This document shows, piece by piece, positions 24,834 through 31,964 of a stretch of DNA of 64,000 nucleotides. The stretch's first letter is position 1. Every line of letters starts with the position of its first letter. The DNA comes from Methanoculleus methanifontis (lineage in GTDB: Archaea; Halobacteriota; Methanomicrobia; Methanomicrobiales; Methanoculleaceae), in the NCBI RefSeq assembly GCF_030464365.1, contig NZ_VCYI01000001.1:186001-250000 (forward strand), given 5' to 3'. Under the pieces are notes generated by a model. That model had not been told where the DNA came from and did not search any database. It was given only the letters and a program-made list of their open reading frames with translations. Position numbers and translations under genes: made by a program.

Positions 24834-25766
24834 TCACCGTGACGCCGGCGGAACAGGCGTGGCCTCGCCCCGCCTCTGCCGGAACCGCGTCATCCCGTCC
24901 TCGGCTCCCCTCCGGACAGCGGGGTCGGGGTCGGAGAGCGACCGGCCGAGCGCTCCTTCCGCCCGCGGATCAGCGATCTCGCCGAGGGTGACGGCGGCGT
25001 AAGCCCGGCGGAGCCCTGTGCCGGGCACGGTTCCCTCTTTCACGGCGCCGGCCCTCCTCGCACCAGGAAAGAGAACCTCGTGCTCCCTCGCATCCTCCGG
25101 GCCGCCGAAGAGGTCGTGCTGCGCGATTGCGGAGTGCCGGAGACCCTTTTTCGTCCCGACGTCCCCGGGCCCGCCGAGGAGGTCGTGCTGGGTGATCTCC
25201 TCCTCCCCTTCGACGGCCCTTCTGGCGCCCGATCTCCTGATATCCTCCGGGCCGCCGAAAGCGTCGTGCTGGGCGAACCCTTCCTCCACGTCGCGGGCGC
25301 GTCCGCCTCCCGCCTCCCGGATATCGGCGGGTCCGCCGAACGCATCGTGCTGCCTGATGCCTCCCCGGTGCCGGAGCGTCCTCTTCGTGGCCGGTATGCC
25401 TTCAGGGCCCCCGAGGAGATCGACCTGGGTCAATCCTTCCCCGGACGCTTCCCGCGCCGGCCCTTCCCCGACCGCAGCGCCGCGACGTTCGAGGACGTCG
25501 ATGAGCGGTTCGACCGCCGGTGTTCCGACTATGACGAGCGCGTTCGCCGCCGCCTCCCGGACGTCCTGCACCGGATCGGTGAGCGCCCGGATGAGGGGGT
25601 CCACCCCCCGCCATTCTCCGAGCGCCCCGAGACCGAGTGCGGCGCTCCGGCGGGAGGCCGGATTACCGCTCTGCAGTGCCTCGATAAGGCCGTCGACGTC
25701 CTGTCTCGACGTCATGTGCTCGACATCGTACTGCTTCTCACCTGTTGGAATATCCCGTCTCTGCAC
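24834..25766 (-). CDS. HEAT-repeat protein with five QHD-FGGP internal repeats
   Basis: A protein of about 310 residues. Two HEAT repeats lie at about 20-85 (PASRRSAALGLGALGEWRGV, DPVQDVREAAANALVIVGTP) and one or two at the C-terminus (RRAYAAVTLGEIADPRAEGA). Between them sits an insert of about 140 residues with five copies of a motif, consensus (A/T)QHD(A/L)(F/L)GGPEDI(R), spaced 22-30 residues apart, in a charged linker. I do not recognise this repeat. GTG 25766 was chosen because GAGGTGAT is 4-5 bases upstream; the frame is open to 26000 but would run into the divergent ATPase gene. A TATA box ATTTTTATAC is at 25821-25830 on the minus strand. Confidence 0.72.
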   Translation of the reverse strand: MQRRDIPTGEKQYDVEHMTSRQDVDGLIEALQSGNPASRRSAALGLGALGEWRGVDPLIRALTDPVQDVREAAANALVIVGTPAVEPLIDVLERRGAAVGEGPAREASGEGLTQVDLLGGPEGIPATKRTLRHRGGIRQHDAFGGPADIREAGGGRARDVEEGFAQHDAFGGPEDIRRSGARRAVEGEEEITQHDLLGGPGDVGTKKGLRHSAIAQHDLFGGPEDAREHEVLFPGARRAGAVKEGTVPGTGLRRAYAAVTLGEIADPRAEGALGRSLSDPDPAVRRGAEDGMTRFRQRRGEATPVPPASR

Positions 25767-25932
25767 CACAATCACCTCAGGATGCGGCGATATAATCGGC
25801 CATGAGTATAATAATATTGTGTATAAAAATCGGTATGCGCTGTATTGAGAATCCAGCCCCTCCCGGGAGAGGGTGCGCGAACACGGGCCGGCGAGAGCAG
25901 GTATTTTATCCGCGCAGGGTGAGGTGGATATC

Positions 25933-28398
25933 ATGCCGGAGGAGAAGAGAAAGGCTGAACTAAAGATCTCCGGGATGCACTGCGCGTCCTGCGCGCTCAA
26001 CGTGGAACGCGCTCTCCAGGGCCGGGACGACGTCTACGACGCCCGGGTCAACTTCGCAAACGAGACCGCTACCGTCGAGTACGACCCGGCGAAGACAACC
26101 CTCGCCGACCTTGAGAGGACGGTCTCGGACGCCGGTTACGAGGTTGTCAGGAGCGAGGCCACCGTCAGGATCGGGGGGATGGTCTGCGCGAGCTGCGCCC
26201 AGGTGATCGAGACCTCGCTCGCCGACCTCGACGGGGTCTACGAGGCCCGCGTCAACCTCGCAAACGAGAACGCACACGTCGTCTACAACCCCGCGCTTGT
26301 CACGACCGCGGATATCCGGGCCGCCGTCGAGGATGCCGGCTACCGGTATCTCGGGCTCGAGGAGGAGATCCCCGAGGACGTCGAGGCCCGGATGCGGGAA
26401 GAGAATCTCCGGGACAAGTTCCGCCGGTTTGCCGTCGGGTTCGCCGTGAGCATCCCGCTCTTCTTCTACATGCTCTTCGGGATGCCGGGGGCGGCCGCCC
26501 TCCCGGTCTCCATCAATCTCGTCATGCTGGTCATCACCCTGCCGGTCTTCCTCTACGTCAGCGCCCCCATCTTCCGGGCCGCGGCCGCCGCGCTCCGGAA
26601 CCGGGCGCTGACGATGGACGTCATGTACGCGATGGGGATCGGCGTCGCCTACGGCGCAAGCCTCCTCGGGACGTTTCAGATCGTCCTCACCCCGGACTTC
26701 AACTTCTACGAGACCGCGGTGATGCTCGCGGCGTTCCTGACCCTCGGGCGCTACCTCGAAGCCCGGGCGAAGGGACGGACGTCTGAAGCCATCAAGAAAC
26801 TCGTCGGGCTCCGGCCCCGGACCGCGACGGTGATCCGGGATGGACAGGAGGTCGAGGTTCCGGTCGAGGACGTCGTCGTCGGCGACGTCATCCTGGTCCG
26901 GCCGGGCGAGAAGGTGCCGGTGGACGGGACGGTCGTCGGCGGCGAGAGTTCGGTCGATGAAGCGATGATCACCGGCGAACCCATCCCGGTCGACAAGCAG
27001 GAGGGTGACGAGGCCGTCGGCGGCACCCTGAACGTGAACGGTGTGCTCCGGATCCGGGCCGAGAAGATCGGGAAGGATATGGTGCTTTCACAGATCATCA
27101 GGCTCGTCCGGGACGCCCAGGGCTCGAAACCCCCGGTGGAACGGATCGCCGACGTCGCGGTCTCCTACTTCATCCCGGTCGTCCTCGCGATAGCGGCCGG
27201 CGCCTTCCTCGTCTGGTACGTGGGGCTCGGTTCCTCGCTCCTGTTTGCGCTCACGGTGCTGATCTCCGTCCTGGTCGTCGCCTGCCCCTGTGCGCTCGGG
27301 CTCGCCACCCCGACCGCCGTGACCGTCGGGATCGGCCGGGGCGCGGAACTCGGACTGCTGATCCGGAACGGGGAGGCGCTGGAGGTCTCGGAGAAACTGA
27401 CCGCGATCGTCTTCGACAAGACCGGGACGCTCACCCGGGGGAAACCCGATGTCACCGATATCGTGGCGCTCACGGTGCCGGAAGACCGGCTGCTGGCGGT
27501 CGCCGCGGCGGTCGAGCACAACTCGCAGCACCCGCTCGCGGAGGCGGTCGTGCGCCGGGCAGAGAGCGCCGGGGTCGGCGTCCCGGCGTCGGAGTGGTTC
27601 ACGACCTTCGGCGGCCGCGGGGTCAGCGCCGTAGTGGAGGGTGACGAGGTGCTGATCGGGAACCAGCCGTTCCTCGAAGAGCACGGCATCCCTGTTCCTC
27701 CCGTGGCGGAAGACCGGATTGCTGCCCTCCAGGACGAGGGGAAGACCGCGGTTCTCGTCGGCGCAGGGGCCGGGCTCGCGGGCATCCTCGCCATCGCCGA
27801 TACCCTCAAACCGACGACGAAGAGCGCCATTGCGGAACTGAAACGGATGGGGTTGTCGGTTACGATGATCACCGGTGACAACGAACGGACGGCGAACGCC
27901 ATCGCCCGCGAGGTCGGGATCGATGACGTCCACGCCGGGGTGCTGCCGCAGGAGAAGGCACAGGAAGTCCGGGCGCTCCAGGAACGGGGCGAGGTCGTGG
28001 CGTTCGTGGGCGACGGGATCAACGACGCCCCGGCGCTCGCGCAGGCGGACGTCGGGATCGCCATCGGGAGCGGAACCGACGTCGCTATCGAGAGCGGGGA
28101 TATCGTCCTCATCCGCGATGACCTTGTCGACGCCGTCGCGGCCGTCGAACTCTCCCGGAAGGTGATGAGCCGGATCAAGCAGAACCTCTTCTGGGCGTTC
28201 GCCTACAACTCCGCCCTCATCCCCCTCGCCGCGGGGGTGCTCTACCCGTTCTTCGGGATAACCTTCCGCCCGGAACTTGCGGCGCTCGCGATGGCCCTCT
28301 CGTCGGTGACGGTCGTCTCGCTCTCCCTGCTGCTCAAGACTTATATACCTCCGGCGAAGAGAGGGACGTTATCGGAGGCTGATGCACGTGGCACTTGA
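25933..28398 (+). CDS. copA: Copper-transporting P1B-type ATPase
   Basis: A membrane ATPase of 821 residues that pumps Cu+ out of the cell. Two heavy-metal-binding domains at the N-terminus carry MHCASC (about 15-20) and MVCASC (about 82-87). The transmembrane metal site is ACPCAL, the phosphorylation site is DKTGTLT, and TGE ([10 protein letters not shown]), the SEHP-type HPLAEAVV and [14 protein letters not shown] are all present. NAFAYN-type [14 protein letters not shown] and MALSSVTVV near the C-terminus fit the Cu+ (P1B-1) group. The frame is open from 25873, but ATG 25933 has GAGGTG nine bases upstream. Its end overlaps the YHS gene by 17 bases. Confidence 0.95.
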   Translation: MPEEKRKAELKISGMHCASCALNVERALQGRDDVYDARVNFANETATVEYDPAKTTLADLERTVSDAGYEVVRSEATVRIGGMVCASCAQVIETSLADLDGVYEARVNLANENAHVVYNPALVTTADIRAAVEDAGYRYLGLEEEIPEDVEARMREENLRDKFRRFAVGFAVSIPLFFYMLFGMPGAAALPVSINLVMLVITLPVFLYVSAPIFRAAAAALRNRALTMDVMYAMGIGVAYGASLLGTFQIVLTPDFNFYETAVMLAAFLTLGRYLEARAKGRTSEAIKKLVGLRPRTATVIRDGQEVEVPVEDVVVGDVILVRPGEKVPVDGTVVGGESSVDEAMITGEPIPVDKQEGDEAVGGTLNVNGVLRIRAEKIGKDMVLSQIIRLVRDAQGSKPPVERIADVAVSYFIPVVLAIAAGAFLVWYVGLGSSLLFALTVLISVLVVACPCALGLATPTAVTVGIGRGAELGLLIRNGEALEVSEKLTAIVFDKTGTLTRGKPDVTDIVALTVPEDRLLAVAAAVEHNSQHPLAEAVVRRAESAGVGVPASEWFTTFGGRGVSAVVEGDEVLIGNQPFLEEHGIPVPPVAEDRIAALQDEGKTAVLVGAGAGLAGILAIADTLKPTTKSAIAELKRMGLSVTMITGDNERTANAIAREVGIDDVHAGVLPQEKAQEVRALQERGEVVAFVGDGINDAPALAQADVGIAIGSGTDVAIESGDIVLIRDDLVDAVAAVELSRKVMSRIKQNLFWAFAYNSALIPLAAGVLYPFFGITFRPELAALAMALSSVTVVSLSLLLKTYIPPAKRGTLSEADARGT

Positions 28399-28534
28399 TC
28401 CGGTATGCAAGATGGATGTCGACGAGGCGAGTGCGAAGTACACCGCCGAGTACCAGGGCAAGACCTACTACTTCTGCGCCCCGGGGTGCAAGAAACTCTT
28501 CGAGCGCGACCCTGAGGCGTATCTGAAGGAATAA
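28382..28534 (+). CDS. Small YHS-domain protein
   Basis: A protein of 50 residues consisting only of a YHS domain: [14 protein letters not shown], then [21 protein letters not shown]. The family signature is DPVCGM...YxFCSxxCxxxF, and the cysteines here (DPVCK, FCAPGC) are conserved. YHS domains are thought to bind metals, and this one may carry copper to or from CopA. ATG 28382 overlaps the copA stop, so translation is probably coupled; GTG 28388 is an alternative start. A T7 tract at 28540-28546 ends the operon. Confidence 0.88.
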   Translation: MHVALDPVCKMDVDEASAKYTAEYQGKTYYFCAPGCKKLFERDPEAYLKE

Positions 28535-28539
28535 TAACC

Positions 28540-28546
28540 TTTTTTT
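28540..28546 (+). terminator. T-tract terminator after copA-YHS
   Basis: Seven T bases begin six bases after the YHS stop codon. This is a typical euryarchaeal intrinsic terminator. Confidence 0.5.
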
Positions 28547-28618
28547 CCGGCGGGTGTTCCGGTGCGGATCGGAAGGCCCATATACTCGAAGAATAATAGG
28601 ATATTTGCGAATCAGGGA

Positions 28619-28669
28619 AACACCTGACGGTATTTTTAATATAGCAGCCCGCGGTTTATGTCAGGTGTT
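28619..28669. repeat. 10-bp inverted repeat AACACCTGAC
   Basis: AACACCTGAC at 28619-28628 is matched exactly by GTCAGGTGTT at 28660-28669. The 31-base centre includes TTTTTAATATA. It could fold as a hairpin with a long loop or be a protein site. It lies between the copA operon terminator and the end of the minus-strand gene at 28691. Confidence 0.35.
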
Positions 28670-28690
28670 GGTGAAGGGTCCTGAGCCTGC

Positions 28691-29086
28691 TCAAAAAAAA
28701 CTCATCCCCGTAAACCCTGTCGCGGTCTCGTCCTCGATGGTATTGGTATCCTTTCTCGCGATTGTCTTCCCGCGCTGCTGCTGCAGATCTTCGATAAGGT
28801 CCCGGATAGCGGATATATCAACGCTGCGGTGAGACTCCAGCTCTGCAATCTCCAGCAGTGCCTCTCTGAGATGGTAAAGGTCGGTATACTGATCTAGCGA
28901 GATCCGGAACCTATCGGGGCTCGGCCCTGCAACGTACTGGAACCTCCCTGCAACCGCGTGGACGATGAGTTTGTCTTCCGCAGCACGGCCTTGCCCGGGC
29001 TCTACTGCAATCTCAAGGACTGCCGGCGAGATCCCGGGAGTGTCGATATCGCTCACCCCGAATGCGGTGATGACGGTTATATTCAT
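28691..29086 (-). CDS. Small protein of unknown function
   Basis: A protein of 131 residues (MNITVITAFGVSDIDTPG at the start). It mixes beta-rich N-terminal parts (VLEIAVEPGQG, LIVHAVAGRFQYVAG) with a C-terminal helical region (LREALLEIAELESHRSVDISAIRDLIEDLQQQR in part). I recognise no family. ATG 29086 has GGAGG nine bases upstream, whereas the longer frame to 29167 adds low-quality sequence that overlaps the next gene. It lies 53 bases after the HD-domain gene and may be co-transcribed. Confidence 0.6.
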   Translation of the reverse strand: MNITVITAFGVSDIDTPGISPAVLEIAVEPGQGRAAEDKLIVHAVAGRFQYVAGPSPDRFRISLDQYTDLYHLREALLEIAELESHRSVDISAIRDLIEDLQQQRGKTIARKDTNTIEDETATGFTGMSFF

Positions 29087-29139
29087 GCCTCGCATCCTCC
29101 AATCATCGTCGTTCCTCTTCTCTCCATAGTGAGATGCCG

Positions 29140-30096
29140 TCAGAACCGGTAGACCGGGACACGGCACCGTGCCCCCTGCCTCTCCTCTCCCTGCGCGAGA
29201 TCCGCGGCGTCGTCGCAGGTCGCCCGGAGGTACGCGCTCGCGTTGTCGGCGAAATGAACTGCCCAGGCCTCCGGCGTCCGGGGCTTGATCTCGCCGTAAG
29301 AGCCGTGGTGCGACATCACGATATGGAGGATGTGGCCGAACCGTGCAGGGTCGACCCTGGCGGAATGTTTCATGAGCGCCGCGGCCCCGAGCGCCGTATG
29401 CCCGACGAGGGTGTAATCCGGGAGCGCGACGAACGAGAACCCCCGGCGGCAGAAGCAGGACGCCTTCCCGACGTCGTGGAGGAGGGCTCCGGCGAGGGTC
29501 ACGTCGGTATCCATCTCGGCCCGCGAGATCGTGCCCGCAAGAGAGAGCGCCATCTCCGCGGTCTCGAGGGTGTGCTCCGCAAGGCCGCCGATGTAGGCGT
29601 GATGGTGGAATTTTGCTGCAGGCGCGTCAAAGAACTCCGGAATGCTGTCGATGACCTCCAGGACGAGAGACTTTATGCCGGGCTCCTCGATCTTCGCGGT
29701 CATACGCCCCAGCCTCTCCCGGATGCTTTTGATATCGACGGGCGCGTAGACGAACAGGGACGGTTCAAGCGTTTCCGGCGGCACCGGGTCAGCGAGGCAG
29801 GCGATCCCCTCGTTCACGTTCACCTCGCAGGTGCCGTTGTAGACCTTCGCGTAGCCCTGGATGCGATAGACCTCGCCAGGCCGGATTGCACGGCAGAACG
29901 CCTCCATCTGCTCCGCGCTGTTATCCGACGCCCCCCAGACCTTACAGGCTCCCCGGCCGGTATTATCGGAGATGGAGAGCTGGATGTACCGGCCGCCGTC
30001 CCGCTTCTCCTTCAGTTCTGCAGCGTCCACCACGAAAGGCGCGTCGACCTGCATGCCCCCGTTTATCCCCGCGACAAAGACCGTCTTTTCAAGCAC
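29140..30096 (-). CDS. OB-fold/HD-domain phosphohydrolase (YhaM-like)
   Basis: A protein of 318 residues with two parts. An N-terminal OB fold spans about 15-105 (FVVDAAELKEKRDGGRYIQL, VWGASDN, YRIQGYAKVYNG). A C-terminal HD domain spans about 160-290, with metal ligands HHHAYIGGLAEHTLE, LLHDVGK and SHHGSYG. This layout is that of YhaM, a bacterial 3'-5' exoribonuclease, so nuclease activity on RNA or DNA is likely. The start is GTG 30096. It is at the head of a two-gene minus-strand unit. Confidence 0.83.
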   Translation of the reverse strand: MLEKTVFVAGINGGMQVDAPFVVDAAELKEKRDGGRYIQLSISDNTGRGACKVWGASDNSAEQMEAFCRAIRPGEVYRIQGYAKVYNGTCEVNVNEGIACLADPVPPETLEPSLFVYAPVDIKSIRERLGRMTAKIEEPGIKSLVLEVIDSIPEFFDAPAAKFHHHAYIGGLAEHTLETAEMALSLAGTISRAEMDTDVTLAGALLHDVGKASCFCRRGFSFVALPDYTLVGHTALGAAALMKHSARVDPARFGHILHIVMSHHGSYGEIKPRTPEAWAVHFADNASAYLRATCDDAADLAQGEERQGARCRVPVYRF

Positions 30097-30305
30097 CGGA
30101 TCACTGTTCCTGTACCATCCGTTTGCCCCGAAAACCTTAAAACCCGGCGATTTGTTCCGGTATGGAGACCCAGTCCGGTCTCACATGAAAGCGAGACGTC
30201 CTTGCGCTAATCTGTGAACTCTCCCTTGTATGAAGGAACAGTGCAGGGACAGCAACAGGTCTCGCGCGACGGCCGCGAAGCCACGGCCTGCGTCCCTGGA
30301 CTCCC

Positions 30306-31019
30306 TCACCTGAACCGGAGCCGGAACATCCCGCGGAGCATCGCCTTCGCGTCCGACGTCGCTACCTTCGACTCGTCCCGGTTCTCCCAGGTGATCGGAA
30401 CCTCGTCCACCCGGTAGCCGTTCCGGCGCAGCCTCCAGAGGAGTTCGACGTCGAACTCGAACCCGGTCGACCGGAGCGAGGAGAGAACCGCATCAAGTGC
30501 ATCTTTCCGGAAGACCTTCGCGCCGCACTGGGTGTCCCGGTAACCGAGCCCGAAGAGCGCCCTGACCATCAGGTTGAAGAGACGGCTCTCGACCCGGCGC
30601 CGGAACCCCTGCCGCACGGTGAGAACCGAGCCCGGAACCCAGCGCGAGCCGATGGCGCCGTCGGCGGTTGCGAGATGGTCGAAGAGCCGTTCCATCTCGG
30701 AGAGCGCGGTCGAGCCGTCCGCGTCCATGTAGCCGACGAAAGGCGTCGCCGCCGCCGTCATCCCGGCCACGACGCCTCCCCCCTTCCCGAGCCGGGCTGG
30801 AAACGTCAGGCACCGGATGGAGAGCGACGGGTGAGCGTCCGCAAACGCATTGACGATCTCTGCAGTGGCGTCGGTCCCGTCGCAGACGAAGACGAGTTCG
30901 CCCCCGAAATCCGAGACATCCTTGAGGAGCGACCGGATCCGCCGCTCCTCGTTGTATGCGGGGATCACCAGGGTGCAGTCCGCCGGATTCACGCCGCCGG
31001 CGTGGGTATCGTCTAGCAT
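30306..31019 (-). CDS. Family 2 glycosyltransferase (dolichol-phosphate sugar synthase-like)
   Basis: A 237-residue GT-A enzyme with LVIPAYNEERRIRSLL at the N-terminus, the metal-binding MDADGS motif near 98, and GSRWVPGS, GYRDTQCGAKVFRKDA and FEFDVELLWRLRRNGY further on. These are features of the DPM1/DPG synthase branch, which transfers a sugar from a nucleotide donor to a polyprenyl phosphate. No transmembrane extension is present. In this organism it may supply the lipid-linked sugar for N-glycosylation of surface proteins. It overlaps the DJ-1/PfpI gene upstream by seven bases. Confidence 0.88.
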   Translation of the reverse strand: MLDDTHAGGVNPADCTLVIPAYNEERRIRSLLKDVSDFGGELVFVCDGTDATAEIVNAFADAHPSLSIRCLTFPARLGKGGGVVAGMTAAATPFVGYMDADGSTALSEMERLFDHLATADGAIGSRWVPGSVLTVRQGFRRRVESRLFNLMVRALFGLGYRDTQCGAKVFRKDALDAVLSSLRSTGFEFDVELLWRLRRNGYRVDEVPITWENRDESKVATSDAKAMLRGMFRLRFR

Positions 31020-31528
31020 TCCAGTTTCGTGATGATGGTGTCGGCGAACTGTGCGGCGGCCTCGGGGCCGTTCGCGGTCACGACCTGCATTTCGGCGACG
31101 ACGGGGATCTCAAGGAGGTTTGCGCCCGCCTTCTTCATCTCCGCGACAGCCGCCGGACTCGGGTATACCGTCGCATGCCGTCCGGCGAGGACGCCCGCCC
31201 GTGCCAGCACGACCGGCGCGAGGCAGATGGCGGCGACGACTTTGCCCTGCTCGAAGAACGACCGCACGAGGTCCCGGAGCCGCTCGCTTCCCCAGAGATG
31301 CTCCTGTGAACCGCTGCCGCCCACAATCACGATCCCGGCGTAGTCGTCGCTGTTCACGTCCTCCAGCGTCATGGAAGCCTCCGCGGTGCCCCCGAGCATC
31401 CCCGTGCACGTGCCGGCGACCGTAGAGGCGAGATCGACGCCGATCCCCGCCTCCTCAAAGGTGCGTTTCGGGATCTCCAGTTCCTCGTCCCTGAACCGTT
31501 CAGGTGCAATCGCAAGCAAGAGTCTCAT
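31013..31528 (-). CDS. DJ-1/PfpI family protein
   Basis: A 171-residue protein of the class I amidotransferase-like superfamily. The nucleophile elbow is VAAICLAPVVLARAG, with Cys near residue 102, and the pattern GIVIVGGSGSQEHLWG precedes it. Family members include the PfpI-type intracellular protease and deglycase/chaperone proteins; function here is open. It starts at ATG 31528 and its stop overlaps the glycosyltransferase start, so the two are probably co-translated. Confidence 0.87.
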   Translation of the reverse strand: MRLLLAIAPERFRDEELEIPKRTFEEAGIGVDLASTVAGTCTGMLGGTAEASMTLEDVNSDDYAGIVIVGGSGSQEHLWGSERLRDLVRSFFEQGKVVAAICLAPVVLARAGVLAGRHATVYPSPAAVAEMKKAGANLLEIPVVAEMQVVTANGPEAAAQFADTIITKLEC

Positions 31529-31964
31529 AAGGGTCTTCTATCAAGGGTTTGTTCATAAGCGTATTGATGGTTGTGGAGCGGGGGATACGCCGGCGGTGCC
31601 GGATCACCGGGGTCGCTGCAGCCGCGGAACCGGGCCGTGCCCCCGGACGGAAGCCGGAGGGCAACCTGACCGGCGTACCCCCGCTCCTTTTGGGGGGAGG
31701 ATCGCGGATGTTCGGCCCCTCGATACCGGGTAATCCCGAACCTCTGCCGTACCCGTATTTTGAAACAAACTTATTATAATAATTGCGCTATTGAAGTGCA
31801 GGCCCCGCAGTGCTACGGGACCGGCGATCGCTACAGGCGATCCGGTCTTCGACGATAAACCCGTGTTTCGGTTCGCCGTAAACCCCGGAAGATGGGGGAG
31901 GGTACCGGCGGTCCCGGCAAGGACCGCAGCGCGTTCCCGGGGTGAAGATGGGAAGAGGTACATC
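31529..31964 (+). promoter_or_regulatory. Promoter and structured leader of the 31965 surface-protein gene
   Basis: A TATA box TTATTATAAT at 31771-31780 predicts a transcript start near 31800 and a leader of about 165 bases, long for an archaeon. The leader holds a strong hairpin: GACCG (31819-31823) with CGGTC (31843-31847), and GATCGC (31826-31831) with GCGATC (31837-31842), loop TACAG. The rest (31529-31770) is G/C rich with no convincing gene. Confidence 0.5.
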
